A stretch of 64,000 nt of DNA. Origin: an uncultured Bacteroidota bacterium. Lineage in GTDB: Bacteria > Bacteroidota > Rhodothermia > Rhodothermales > UBA10348. The stretch covers positions 39,433 through 103,432 of the forward strand of contig CALFHN010000050.1 of assembly GCA_937876355.1 (NCBI GenBank). Reading direction: 5' to 3'. Shown here in pieces: positions 18,070 to 27,553 of the stretch (its first letter is position 1; every line of letters begins with the position of its first letter). A model generated the notes under the pieces. The model had not been told where the DNA came from, did not search any database, and saw nothing but the letters and a program-made list of their open reading frames with translations. The translations under genes were made by a program, and so were the position numbers.

Positions 18070-18893
18070 TACGGATTTAGGTCTTTCCACTTGGTATCGG
18101 CACGAATGCCTAAATCAAAATGGAAGGCTCCGGGATTTTTTACGAGGGACCGCAAAGCGACAGAAAGTCTAGTTTCAAGAGCGGGTTGTACCAAGATCAT
18201 CCGAGAAGGAACTAGGATGCCGTCCATTTCACGAAAATCCAAAAACCATCGTTGCTCGGTAACGATTCCAGCTCGGTCCCGCAACTGAATGTGTTCGATT
18301 CTCCACGATTGTGGGTCAACGGTGTAGCGGATTGACTCGTCAGGAGAATGAAGGTAATATTTGGTGCCATCCGATTTTAGATTCCATAGGATCAGGGAAT
18401 CTGGTAGGAAAAATCCCAAGGCTTGTTCTACCATGTCCAGACTGATCAATGAGCCAGGAATGATAGCTTTCATCTTGCCACTACTTCCTCGGAATACTAT
18501 GTTTGCTATCCGGTCGAAGGTAAAGGCAGAATCTCGTGTAATCAGGACTCTGGCTCCTTCGATCCCCAAGGGGAATTTGATTCGAGCAAACAAGCTATCT
18601 CGCCTTTTGACTTCGGCAATGGTCGTGAATTGGCCATCCATTTCAGGCGAAGAAACGGAAACGAGGGCTTCCAATTTAACTCGATCCAGCGCTTCAGGGA
18701 ACGCAGGGAGTTGCTCCAAGATGAAAGCGAGGGAGTGATCTGGGAAGGCGCCAGTTGAGGCTGAAGAAGTAGAGATTGCCAACTTAGATGTAGTACATCC
18801 TGATGAGCTCAATAGACCAGCCAAGCCCACCAACAAGAAGAGGAGCCTGTACGAGATCGTGCGTGCAATAATGGTAGAACGGCTTATTTGCAC
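18069..18893 (-). CDS. DUF4292 family lipoprotein
   Basis: A 274-residue lipoprotein: signal sequence with lipobox LLSSSGC (cysteine near residue 33), then a beta-rich LolB/LolA-like domain typical of DUF4292 (LDRVKLEALVSVSSPEMDG, LFARIKFPLGIEGARVLITR, FLPDSLILWNLKSDGTKYYL). This family is found in Bacteroidota and relatives between a TPR protein and an M23/EnvC-like protein, exactly as here. Function is unproven; its fold suggests lipoprotein handling at the outer membrane. It starts three bases after the TPR gene and is coupled to the EnvC-like gene by a one-base overlap. Confidence 0.85.
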   Translation of the reverse strand: MQISRSTIIARTISYRLLFLLVGLAGLLSSSGCTTSKLAISTSSASTGAFPDHSLAFILEQLPAFPEALDRVKLEALVSVSSPEMDGQFTTIAEVKRRDSLFARIKFPLGIEGARVLITRDSAFTFDRIANIVFRGSSGKMKAIIPGSLISLDMVEQALGFFLPDSLILWNLKSDGTKYYLHSPDESIRYTVDPQSWRIEHIQLRDRAGIVTEQRWFLDFREMDGILVPSRMILVQPALETRLSVALRSLVKNPGAFHFDLGIRADTKWKDLNP

Positions 18894-18896
18894 GGT

Positions 18897-20183
18897 TTAT
18901 TGATGCTGTTGGATGTCGATAAGTAGACCTTCAATTTTTGCTTTGAGGTCAGGATCTGAGGTAGCTCCTTGGAGCGCAGAAGTAGCAGCTTTAATCGCTT
19001 CAGGAAAGCGTAATAATTTGGAAAGTGCACGCGCATATTGATACAAAAGAGGAGGATATCCTGGAAAAAGTAAGACTCCATCTTCAGCCAGAAGAATCGC
19101 GGAATCGTAGTTTTCGCTTGCAATATGCCCTTGGAGCGCATAAATCCACATTTCAAGGCGCCGAGGATCAGCGTCAATTTGACTCGATGCGAAACGGGCC
19201 AATTCATCAAATTGATTTGATTTTAGAAGAGCCTCTGCGGCCTCTTTGGAACCCAAGTCCTCTAAGGTCTCAATAGTGTGGGAGGCCAAGATGGTGTCGG
19301 AGATTACTAAAGTCTCGGATTTCTCGGACGTTCTAGGAGTTTCGGAATTTGGAACGGCCACAGCGTTTGCTCCAAAAAAGTCGTTCTCTTTCGAAGGTGG
19401 GTTGTTTAGCTCCTCAAGGGCCTGAATTGCGTCTTGGTGACTTGCATCAATGCGAATAATTTCGGCGAGTACAGCTCGTGCAGCGTCTTTGTCATCAAGT
19501 TGTATTAGAACGGAGGCGACTTCAAACATATCGTCGGGATCGCTGGTGAGGGAAACGAGTCGTTTAGCCGCCACGAGCGCCAAATTTAATGCTCCAGAAT
19601 CAAGGAATATGCGGAGCGCTGTGCGTTGAATTTTTTCATTAGACGTAAAAGTTACCATCGAAGCCTCGGCATCAATAGTGGCCTGAGCCCGATGTTGCAG
19701 CCGATCAAGAAGCTCGAGATGGGCAATATGCGAAGCTACATCTTGGGGTTCGAGTTCTAGCAGGTGAGACGAATAACGGATTGCGTTTTCAGCATTTCCA
19801 GCCTCTAACGATATCAATAGAGCTTGACGGAGCCAAAAAACGTTGTCTGGTTCTTCTTTTAGGGCACTTTCGATATAAAAAGCCGCCAACCCAAAGTCGC
19901 CCATCGCAAACTGAGCGTCAGCCATCGACGAGAGGAGGGTTGTATTAGTAGGGCTAACCCTAAGTCCTTCTGCAAATTCAGCTGCAGCTTTATCTGGAAA
20001 TCCAGTTCTAAGGAACGTCAGGCCCCGAATCATTACCTGTGTACGGTGTAATTCCAACTTGCTGGGGCTTTGAAATGCGAATGAAGGAGAGACACACGCC
20101 ATGGAAAGGAAGATCAATAAACATCCAAAAGAACGACCAAAACGGCCTCCGAAAATCTGTTTGGATATTATCTTACGTTTCAT
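18897..20183 (-). CDS. Secreted TPR-repeat protein
   Basis: First gene of the TPR / DUF4292 / EnvC-like operon. Signal peptide at residues ~15-36 (LLIFLSMACVSPSFA), then about ten helical hairpins of TPR type over 400 residues (for example GFPDKAAAEFAEGLRVSPTN, then GDFGLAAFYIESALKEEPDN). A low-complexity Ser/Thr/Glu linker interrupts the array near residues 265-300. It is probably a periplasmic or outer-membrane scaffold; partners are inferred only from gene order. Confidence 0.85.
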   Translation of the reverse strand: MKRKIISKQIFGGRFGRSFGCLLIFLSMACVSPSFAFQSPSKLELHRTQVMIRGLTFLRTGFPDKAAAEFAEGLRVSPTNTTLLSSMADAQFAMGDFGLAAFYIESALKEEPDNVFWLRQALLISLEAGNAENAIRYSSHLLELEPQDVASHIAHLELLDRLQHRAQATIDAEASMVTFTSNEKIQRTALRIFLDSGALNLALVAAKRLVSLTSDPDDMFEVASVLIQLDDKDAARAVLAEIIRIDASHQDAIQALEELNNPPSKENDFFGANAVAVPNSETPRTSEKSETLVISDTILASHTIETLEDLGSKEAAEALLKSNQFDELARFASSQIDADPRRLEMWIYALQGHIASENYDSAILLAEDGVLLFPGYPPLLYQYARALSKLLRFPEAIKAATSALQGATSDPDLKAKIEGLLIDIQQHQ

Positions 20184-20323
20184 TCGTCAAAAACGGCTCG
20201 TTGTCGCTCAAGTTTCTCGGACTAAAGTCTGGAATTTTGTTGTTTTATACCGCGTACCGTTTTACTCTACTTCTGAGCCTTTGCGGGGCGATATTCTTGT
20301 TTTAATCCAATTTGGATAGACTT

Positions 20324-22246
20324 ATGGGCCAACATGACGTGAAAAACGGACAGGATGCGAGCGCTATTCGCCGTTTCACTCGACATATCATGCAGGATAT
20401 GCGTGCGCTTGATTATATGCTGTCCGAGAAAATGTTTGAAACCGATATTCAGCGTATTGGTGCTGAACAGGAATTATTCCTGATTGATGACCATTTTCAA
20501 CCCTCTTCTTTGGCTGAAGAAGTGCTTGCACTCAGCGATAATGAACGTTTAGTAAATGAACTTACTCGGTTTAATCTGGAAATCAATCTTGATCCACTTG
20601 AATTAACTGGAGACTGTTTTTCTGCAATGCAGCGCAGTCTCGATGATTTGGTTAATTATGCCCGAGGCCTGAGCGACCAAGTAGGTGCCCAAATCGTGCT
20701 GGCTGGTATTCTTCCGACTATCCATGCCTGGGACCTTAGGTTGGAAAACATGGCACCAAAGGCCCGTTATTTTACCCTAAATGATACCATAATGGGGTTG
20801 AAAGGTGGAAAGGCCCAGTATCACATTAGAGGTGTTGATGAACTCTTTTTCCAGCATGACAACATTATGGTGGAGGGGTGTAACACGAGTTTTCAGGTCC
20901 ATTTTCAGGTAACGCCGGATACGTTTGCACATTACTACAACATTGCACAGCTCATTTCTGGACCGGTTTTAGCCTCCGCTGCCAATTCGCCGGTTCTGTT
21001 TGGCAAAAGATTGTGGCGCGAAACAAGAATTGCACTTTTCCAGCAAGCCGTTGATACTCGAAGTAGCAATTTGTATTTGAGGGAAATGAGCCCACGGGTG
21101 CATTTTGGAACGGACTGGGTAAATGAATCGGTAACTGAAATTTTTCAGGAAGACATTGCTCGGTTCCGAGTCATTATGACAAGTGACTACGAGGACCCGT
21201 TCGAAGTATTAGAACGTGGAGAGGTGCCCAAGCTTAAGGCCCTGCAACTACACAACGGAACGGTGTACCGTTGGAACAGAGCGTGTTACGGAATCAGCGG
21301 AGATAAACCTCATTTGCGGATTGAAAACCGTCTATTACCAGCTGGACCCTCGACCGTAGATGAAATGGCAAATACGGCGCTATGGGCAGGGTTGATGCAA
21401 GGACTTGCACTGGATCACAGCGATATTCGTCCATTAATGGATTTTGATGATGCAAAAAGTAATTTTATAAGTGTAGCGCGCCGAGGATTGGCCTCTGAAT
21501 TGGACTGGATAGACGGCAAACGATGGGGAGCTGGGGAATTGATTGTCCAACAACTCGTTGATATTGCAAGGAAAGGATTGAAGGCTCGAAAGGTAGATGA
21601 AGAGGATATTGAGCGGTATTTGGGCATCATCGATGCCCGAGTTAAATCCCAGCTCACCGGAGCTCAGTGGCAGCTTAGTTCACTCGCCTCCATGAGGAGA
21701 CAAGGCTCCAACACTCGTGCAGATCGTCTCGATTCACTAGTTGAAAACATGGTCAAATGGCAAAAAACGGGACTCCCAGGGCACGAATGGTCGTTGGCCG
21801 AAATCCGCCCGAAAGCCTTTAACACTATTCTAGGGACCCGAGTAGAACACTTTATGTCCACGGATTTATTTACAGTGCGCGAAGATGAGTTAGTCGATTT
21901 TGTGGCCGTTTTGATGAGTTGGAGACATATTCGGCATGTATTGGTGGAAGACGATGAGCATCGACTGGTGGGCTTGGTAACCCATCGTTCCATTTTAAAG
22001 GCGCTCACCGATGTGCCGCATATAGGTCACGACGAGGATCTGTCAGTGGGTGATATTATGGTGCGAAATCCGATATCGGTCAGTCCTGAAATGGCTACAA
22101 TTGAAGCGATTCAACTGATGAAAAAAAACAACATTGGAGCCCTTCCAGTGGTTCTAAATGGTCACTTAGTTGGGATCATTACGGAGACGGACTTTAATCT
22201 GTTGGCAGCACGACTTTTTGAGGAGAGTGCTACTACGACCGTTTAG
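20324..22246 (+). CDS. GCS2-family carboxylate-amine ligase fused to tandem CBS domains
   Basis: The N-terminal ~450 residues are a glutamate-cysteine ligase type 2 (GCS2/YbdK-like) domain: IGAEQELFLID gives the catalytic Glu region, followed by LTRFNLEINLDPLELTG, EGCNTSFQVHFQV and PHLRIENRLLPAGPS. The C-terminal ~120 residues hold two CBS motifs (VEHFMSTDLFTVREDELVDF and VGDIMVRNPISVSPEMATI), a pair expected to bind an adenine nucleotide. The layout suggests a nucleotide-controlled ligase making a gamma-glutamyl-type bond; the product is unknown. The ATG at 20324 is preferred over the in-frame TTG at 20312. It stands alone and diverges from the TPR gene. Confidence 0.82.
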   Translation: MGQHDVKNGQDASAIRRFTRHIMQDMRALDYMLSEKMFETDIQRIGAEQELFLIDDHFQPSSLAEEVLALSDNERLVNELTRFNLEINLDPLELTGDCFSAMQRSLDDLVNYARGLSDQVGAQIVLAGILPTIHAWDLRLENMAPKARYFTLNDTIMGLKGGKAQYHIRGVDELFFQHDNIMVEGCNTSFQVHFQVTPDTFAHYYNIAQLISGPVLASAANSPVLFGKRLWRETRIALFQQAVDTRSSNLYLREMSPRVHFGTDWVNESVTEIFQEDIARFRVIMTSDYEDPFEVLERGEVPKLKALQLHNGTVYRWNRACYGISGDKPHLRIENRLLPAGPSTVDEMANTALWAGLMQGLALDHSDIRPLMDFDDAKSNFISVARRGLASELDWIDGKRWGAGELIVQQLVDIARKGLKARKVDEEDIERYLGIIDARVKSQLTGAQWQLSSLASMRRQGSNTRADRLDSLVENMVKWQKTGLPGHEWSLAEIRPKAFNTILGTRVEHFMSTDLFTVREDELVDFVAVLMSWRHIRHVLVEDDEHRLVGLVTHRSILKALTDVPHIGHDEDLSVGDIMVRNPISVSPEMATIEAIQLMKKNNIGALPVVLNGHLVGIITETDFNLLAARLFEESATTTV

Positions 22247-22271
22247 ATTTCAAAAAAGGGCGCGGCTTGTC

Positions 22272-22463
22272 CTATTTAAATGGATTGGAAATCCGCAGTC
22301 CGATGAGTCCGATCGTGCCAGAGCCTAGTTCCTGGCCTTTGGTAGACACATTAACCTCCATCCCAATTCCTCCTGCCGGATATGCCTGGAGCTCAACGCT
22401 TTGCGCCTGAACCAATGTTGCAGAGCAAATAAGAAGAAAACCCCAAATTATACCTTTCTGCAT
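22272..22463 (-). CDS. Short secreted peptide or remnant, uncharacterised
   Basis: Not recognised. 63 residues: an obvious signal peptide (GIIWGFLLICSATLVQAQ), then a short stretch ending in IGLRISNPFK, which resembles the last strand of an outer-membrane barrel. It may be a real small exported peptide or the two ends of a barrel gene joined by an internal deletion. It overlaps the end of an upstream 45-codon frame (22448-22585). Confidence 0.4.
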   Translation of the reverse strand: MQKGIIWGFLLICSATLVQAQSVELQAYPAGGIGMEVNVSTKGQELGSGTIGLIGLRISNPFK

Positions 22464-22585
22464 GCTTCCCGGAGTCTTAGTTTTAGATCCTTGATTAGTG
22501 TATCGTCGGCTGGGGGCATTTTAGGTTTTAATGTCTTTTGGCTCGGAAGAGAAAATCGGATCTCGTAGATTGGCTTGTCAAACAT
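22448..22585 (-). CDS. Possible 45-residue basic protein
   Basis: A weak candidate. The frame MFDKPIYEIRFSLPSQ... ends with a basic helix (LIKDLKLRLREACRKV) and overlaps the following secreted peptide by 16 bases, as coupled genes do. Against it, the divergent M28 gene starts only 19 bases away, leaving almost no room for two promoters. No family recognised. Confidence 0.25.
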   Translation of the reverse strand: MFDKPIYEIRFSLPSQKTLKPKMPPADDTLIKDLKLRLREACRKV

Positions 22586-22604
22586 AACGAAGCTCCATCC
22601 TTTC

Positions 22605-23981
22605 ATGAAACGATTTTTCCTTTTTGTCATCATTTTTGTCGTGTCCTCGAATCTTGGCCTAGCAAAACAAGCGGAGTCGGGACAGGACATTGTAAAGGCT
22701 CACCGTGCTGTGGCTGACCAAATTATCGATGCAGCTATGGCAGATAGCGCCGCTTGGGACCGACTGGCCTATTTAACAGATACATTTGGCCCTCGTTTTT
22801 CGGGATCTCCAAATTTGGAGTTGGCCATAGACTGGATTTTGGAAGCGATGAAGGCCGATGGGCTAGAAAACGTCAGGGGAGAGTCCGTAATGGTCCCGCA
22901 TTGGGTACGAGGTGAAGAAACCCTTCAAATTCTTAGTCCACACAATCGAAAACTTCAAATTTTGGGTTTAGGTGGATCGGTGGGTACGGGGCCAAAAGGC
23001 ATTACGGGAGAAGTGTTTGTGGTGAACTCATATGATGATCTCGTAGCGAACAAAGAAAAAGCAAAAGGTAAAATTGTACTCTGGAATGTAGCTTTTACGA
23101 CGTATGGTGCTACTGGAGCCTATAGGCGTAACGGTGCGGCGCGAGCTGCTGAGGCCGGCGCTATTGCCAGTTTGGTCCGTTCTATAACTCCAGCCTCCTT
23201 GTATACCCCTCATACGGGCAGCTCGACCTACGAAGACGGGATACCTCGCATACCACACGCTGCTGTAACTATTGAAGATGCGATGATGATGCAGCGCATG
23301 CAGGATCGTGGACAAATGATCACGGTTAAATTAACCATGGACGATGTAATGTTACCCGACGCGCCTTCTCGAAATGTGGTCGCCGAGCTGGTAGGAAGTG
23401 AGTTTCCGGACGAAGTGATTGTGTTTGGCGGGCATATAGATTCGTGGGACGTAGGGACTGGAGCCATGGACGACGCAGGTGGTTGCGTCGCAGCATGGGA
23501 AGCGCTTCGCATCATGAAAAAATTAGGGCTCCGACCAAAGCGGACCATCCGAGTTGTGATGTGGACCAATGAAGAGAACGGCACCCGCGGCGGAAACGGA
23601 TATAGGGATGCCCATTTGGATGAATTGGACAATCACATTTTGGCAATCGAATCGGATGGCGGCGTTTTTGCTCCAATTGGCTTTGGATTTTCAGGAAGCG
23701 AAGCTGCTTTTGCGACCATAACCCAGATCGGGAAACTATTGACTCGAATTGATTCAGGAAAGATCACCAAAGGAGGTGGAGGAGCAGACATTGGCCCGAT
23801 TATGGCGCTTGGCGTTCCTGGAATGGGATTAAATGTGGACGGGAGTAAATATTTCAATTACCACCACACTAACGCCGATTATGTTGACAAATTAGACCCT
23901 ATGGAGGTCGCTAAGTCGGTGGCTACCATGGGAGTTATGGCATTTGTAGTCGCGGATATGACCGCGCGCCTAAAGCGTTAA
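22605..23981 (+). CDS. M28 family metallopeptidase, carboxypeptidase Q-like
   Basis: Secreted di-zinc exopeptidase. Signal peptide at residues 1-20 (ATG at 22605), a PA-domain insert (AKGKIVLWNVAFTTYGATGA), then the M28 catalytic domain. Metal ligands and catalytic acid are all visible: GGHIDSWDVGTGAMDDAGG (His, bridging Asp), WTNEENGTRGG (catalytic Glu and ligand Glu), IESDGG (Asp) and NYHHTNADYVD (His). It is close in length and motif spacing to plasma glutamate carboxypeptidase (carboxypeptidase Q). It is probably periplasmic, where it would degrade dipeptides. A strong hairpin follows the stop codon. Confidence 0.92.
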   Translation: MKRFFLFVIIFVVSSNLGLAKQAESGQDIVKAHRAVADQIIDAAMADSAAWDRLAYLTDTFGPRFSGSPNLELAIDWILEAMKADGLENVRGESVMVPHWVRGEETLQILSPHNRKLQILGLGGSVGTGPKGITGEVFVVNSYDDLVANKEKAKGKIVLWNVAFTTYGATGAYRRNGAARAAEAGAIASLVRSITPASLYTPHTGSSTYEDGIPRIPHAAVTIEDAMMMQRMQDRGQMITVKLTMDDVMLPDAPSRNVVAELVGSEFPDEVIVFGGHIDSWDVGTGAMDDAGGCVAAWEALRIMKKLGLRPKRTIRVVMWTNEENGTRGGNGYRDAHLDELDNHILAIESDGGVFAPIGFGFSGSEAAFATITQIGKLLTRIDSGKITKGGGGADIGPIMALGVPGMGLNVDGSKYFNYHHTNADYVDKLDPMEVAKSVATMGVMAFVVADMTARLKR

Positions 23982-23987
23982 ATAGAA

Positions 23988-24020
23988 GGAGTATGGCGGG
24001 CCTCCGGCCCGCCATACTCC
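23988..24020. terminator. Perfect 15-bp hairpin after the M28 peptidase gene
   Basis: GGAGTATGGCGGGCC and its exact complement are separated by a 3-base loop (TCC), seven bases after the stop codon. The T-tract is poor (TCAATT), so termination or 3'-end protection is inferred from position and stability. Confidence 0.75.
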
Positions 24021-24068
24021 TCAATTACCTACCCGTACTTCTGGAAATTATTCGACTTCTGGTCCCCA

Positions 24069-24530
24069 TTATTGGGCAAATGGAATTTGAGTAACCACCA
24101 ATTCCGCAACTGTCCCATCTTGAATACGGACCGGGAGCCCAAGATTTTTGTATAAACGATATCCGGGGGCGGGGGAATCGACCAATAGTCTGCTTTCCCA
24201 GCCTGATCCCAACATGCGATCCAATTCTTCTGCGGGCATCCCCACCCTCAACGTTTAGGCATTTGCTCCAAGTCCAGATTCGAGAACTTCGAGAGTTAGG
24301 GAACACTGTACAGTTGCACACGTAGGGCTCGCAGAGTTACAAAAACTGTAGCACCCTAAAACAAGCCGTCCCGCTCCGTAAAAGGTATAAACGTAATGTT
24401 GATCAGCAATCTGAAACGCGCTGTCAACTCGGTACACCAACATTTTTCGCGCCGTCGGCCGCGAATCAAGTTCGGCGCGTTCCTGCGCCACACTCGGAGT
24501 GGAGTGTAAGGCTAGGACAAAACTTATCAA
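24069..24530 (-). pseudogene. Secreted protein gene interrupted by an in-frame TAA
   Basis: A single frame reads through one TAA at 24255-24257. The N-terminal half has a signal-like hydrophobic stretch and a cysteine-rich segment (CYSFCNSASPTCATVQC). The C-terminal half has a well-formed domain, from MPAEELDRMLG through SPAPGYRLYKNLG to TVAELVV, of the general shape of small BamE/OmlA-like or secreted beta domains. The likely initiation site has also decayed: the codon before RFAFFLISFVLAL is TAG, leaving only a TTG at 24530. Family not recognised. Expression of a full product is unlikely without readthrough. Confidence 0.6.
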
Positions 24531-24734
24531 GAAAAATGCGAATCTCTAAGTGATCACGTCACTGTCTTAGGGCGTTCAATTCCGGATAATACAAAAGCAG
24601 TGCCCTGAGTTTCAGCCTTTTCTGCAAACCCCGTTCCTTTTTTTTCAGAAATCAGTAGTAGAATCACGTTAAGAAATCCAACAAGTTGTCCATAAATAAG
24701 TCAAAGAGAATAAGGCCTTGAACAATACAGACAT

Positions 24735-25724
24735 ATGAAAAAGTTTAAGTTTGTCCTTTTTTTAGCTATTTTTTGGACCATAATTCCAGCGCAAGTCTTT
24801 GGGCAGGAATATGTTACGGTGACAGCCAGTAGTGGAGATGGCATTTATAGTTTAATACGGAAATCTGGCCCTGAACCGACGCCTTCTATCGTGGCTAAAT
24901 TTAAAGCCCTAAATGAAGGAATCTTAAAGGGGCGTGATGTCCTACAAATTGGCCGTTCATACCGTGTTCCGTCTACGGCCAAAGTGTATCCAATTTTTGG
25001 TAAAGCTTATCAAAATGTTTCGACTACAAGCGAAAGACTCAAGGGCCATGTCTACTATATTATCGCGGGTCATGGAGGCCCCGACCCAGGGACAATAGGA
25101 AAGTTTGAAGGATTGCAGTTGCCGGAAGACGAGATAGCATATGATACTTCCTTGCGGTTGGCAAGAAATTTAATTCAAGAAAGCGCAACGGTATATGTCA
25201 TCGTAAGAGATGATAACGATGGCATTAGAGATGTTGAACAATTTGATATAGATACGGATGAATACTATTTAGGGGGGGGGAAGATAGTTAGAAGTCAAAG
25301 TCAGCGTCTTCGAGATCGCACCGAAATTGTGAACCGACTGTATCGCGAGAATAAAAGTTGGGCTAAGAGTCAGCAAATGATGTCGCTTCATGTGGACGCC
25401 TATGGTGGAAATTTTGAACCTCAGATAGATGTTCATTTTAAAGCAGCAAGTAAAGGTGGATATGCCCTTAGTCGAGTGCTTCGGGATACCATGGCAGCGA
25501 AGTACGCCGAATTTCAGCCCAATAGAGTCTACAAAGGCGGAATAGATGACTCTGCGAATTATTATGTGCTGAATAACAGTAGGCCTGTAGCCGTATTGGT
25601 CGAGCTAGGTAATATTCGTCACTCCGGCGATCAGTACCGCCTCGTGAAGCCCGGAAATCGACAAGCGATCGCAGATTGGCTCAGAGATGGTTTAATCTCT
25701 GCCGCCGGCGGGAAGTCGCTCTAA
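24735..25724 (+). CDS. N-acetylmuramoyl-L-alanine amidase (Amidase_3) with N-terminal LysM-like region
   Basis: Periplasmic zinc amidase that cleaves the bond between MurNAc and the stem peptide. Signal peptide residues 1-23; residues ~27-80 are LysM-like (DGIYSLIRKSGP, LKGRDVLQIGRSYRVPS). The Amidase_3 domain follows: YIIAGHGGPDPGTIG (zinc His), LPEDEIAYD (zinc Glu), MSLHVDAYGG (zinc His) and VLVELGNI (catalytic Glu). The glycine-coding run of nine G at 25273-25281 is a slippage-prone tract but is in frame here. It is a plausible target of the EnvC-like activator at 16.9 kb. Confidence 0.9.
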   Translation: MKKFKFVLFLAIFWTIIPAQVFGQEYVTVTASSGDGIYSLIRKSGPEPTPSIVAKFKALNEGILKGRDVLQIGRSYRVPSTAKVYPIFGKAYQNVSTTSERLKGHVYYIIAGHGGPDPGTIGKFEGLQLPEDEIAYDTSLRLARNLIQESATVYVIVRDDNDGIRDVEQFDIDTDEYYLGGGKIVRSQSQRLRDRTEIVNRLYRENKSWAKSQQMMSLHVDAYGGNFEPQIDVHFKAASKGGYALSRVLRDTMAAKYAEFQPNRVYKGGIDDSANYYVLNNSRPVAVLVELGNIRHSGDQYRLVKPGNRQAIADWLRDGLISAAGGKSL

Positions 25725-25760
25725 TTGCCCTTCTTGTTTGAGGGTAGGTTGAGCGGAATT

Positions 25761-27490
25761 TTATTTCCGAATCTGAATTTGACGAGTTACTGGCCTTCCG
25801 TTGATCTCAACTTGAATGAAATACGTTCCTGTTGGAACGGACTCGGCCTTCCAAATGGATTCGTTTTGGCCCGCATCTCTTTGTCCGTTAAAAAGTGTCT
25901 TTACTTCTCTGCCAAGGGCATCGTAAATCGCAATCCGGATGTCCGATCGCTTCTCCAACGTATATGAAATGGTAGTCCACTCAGCAAAAGGATTGGGATA
26001 ATTGGATAATTTGAAATCGCCTTCGGGGAGGACTGAGTGTTCGATGGCGGTAGCATTTGGATCAATAACAAGAAACTGCCTCATCATTCCACCATCTTCG
26101 TGACCCCCAAAATGACAGTGGTACATATAGGGACAATCGGATCGGCGAAGTCTTCAAATTTTGTTATAAAACGCACCGTTTCACCAGGATATACAAGCAC
26201 TACGTCTTTCCATCCTTGTTCGTTGGGAGAAGGTGCTGGCCCACCGCGATCCAAAATTTGAAATTGAATATCGTGAATGTGAAAAGGATGGGGGCCTCCA
26301 GTAACGTTAGAAATGGACCAAATCTCAGTATCCCCCAGCGACACTACTTCGTTAATTACATTTAAATCAAAAACGACCCCATTTATGGCGAGAACCCCTT
26401 GCGGTCCAGGTATATTATTTAACGCGATAGATCGGGTTCGATTTACATCAGTCTCCAAAATGGGCTGGATTGTCACTAGGGAAGAAGGGATGGATGTGAT
26501 TGACGTTGAACCGGTTACACGAATTTCAAGTACCGAAAAGTCGGTTCCGTCAATATCACCGGGTTGTGGCGGTGGGCCAGGTCCTTGGACTACCCCACCC
26601 GGCTCTCCGCGAACCAACTCAGACGAATAACTCATTAGAGTCCGGGTCTGGCCGGTAGCATTTCCAAAATCAACCAGCAATTCCGCTCTTTCTCCCGGTG
26701 CGATTTTTAGCCTAGTCAACTGAACGGGGGCACTTAGCAGCCCACCATCTGATCCAATTTGATAAAACGAACCGCCGTTATCTAGACCAAGTTGGTAGAC
26801 CCTTGAATTTGAACCGTTGAGCACGCGAAGGCGCACCACTCCAGCTCCTACCTCAACAAAAGGTTGGACCGTTCCATTTACAAGAATTGTATTTCCAGAT
26901 TCGCCGACGCCAAGTCCATTAAATACCAATTGGTTTTGGGCGTCAAACCTACGGTCCTGAATGATGATCGGGATATCATCAATCCCATACGTTCGAGGAA
27001 GAGCCAATGCCGCTTCGACAGGATCGCGAACAATTATCATTCCAGCCAGCCCGCGATATACGTGCTCGTTCGTTTTGTGATGAAGGTGGGGGTGATACTA
27101 AAAGGTTGTGGCCCGGTCTAGAATGGTGAATGATAGACTCCAAACGGCTCCGTCAGCGATTACCGTGTGCGGTCCGCCATCGTCTTGGGAAGCGACGTGC
27201 ATTCCATGCCAGTGGACCGTTGTAGGTTCTCCAATCTGATTACTGACGTTCATTTGGACTTGATCACCTTGCTCAAAGATGAGGGTAGGCCCTAAAAAAC
27301 TTCCACTAAAACCCAGAGTAGATGTAAAACTCCCGCTGAAAAATTCGTGAGAGGAAGGAGCCATTGTCAAGTTGAAGGTAGATCCGCTCATGGTCGGCAG
27401 AATAAACAATCGATTGGTTTGCCCTTGCGCGGCAGATGTTACTAGAAGGAGACTTAAGGCGGCAAGAGGTAAGAATCTACTTGGCTTCAT
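25761..27490 (-). pseudogene. Multicopper oxidase with T9SS C-terminal tail, amber codon plus frameshift
   Basis: Periplasmic or surface cupredoxin-type oxidase. Signal peptide at the N-terminus (ATG 27490). Copper motifs are all readable: TTVHWHGMH, the HPHLHH segment, HPFHIHD and MYHCHFGGHEDGGMM. Two lesions break it. A TAG at 27098-27100 replaces the Trp of the conserved TTFWYHPH. Near 26125 the frame shifts between DPIVP and YMYHCH; restoring one C in the CCC run repairs it. The last ~80 residues are a type A T9SS sorting domain (SNYPNPFAEWTTISYTL ... VPTGTYFIQVEINGRPVT). Confidence 0.88.
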
Positions 27491-27553
27491 AACTTTGATT
27501 TTGGGTTTGGATGCTAAATATAACACCTAACAAACCAACCGTTTACCGACCAA

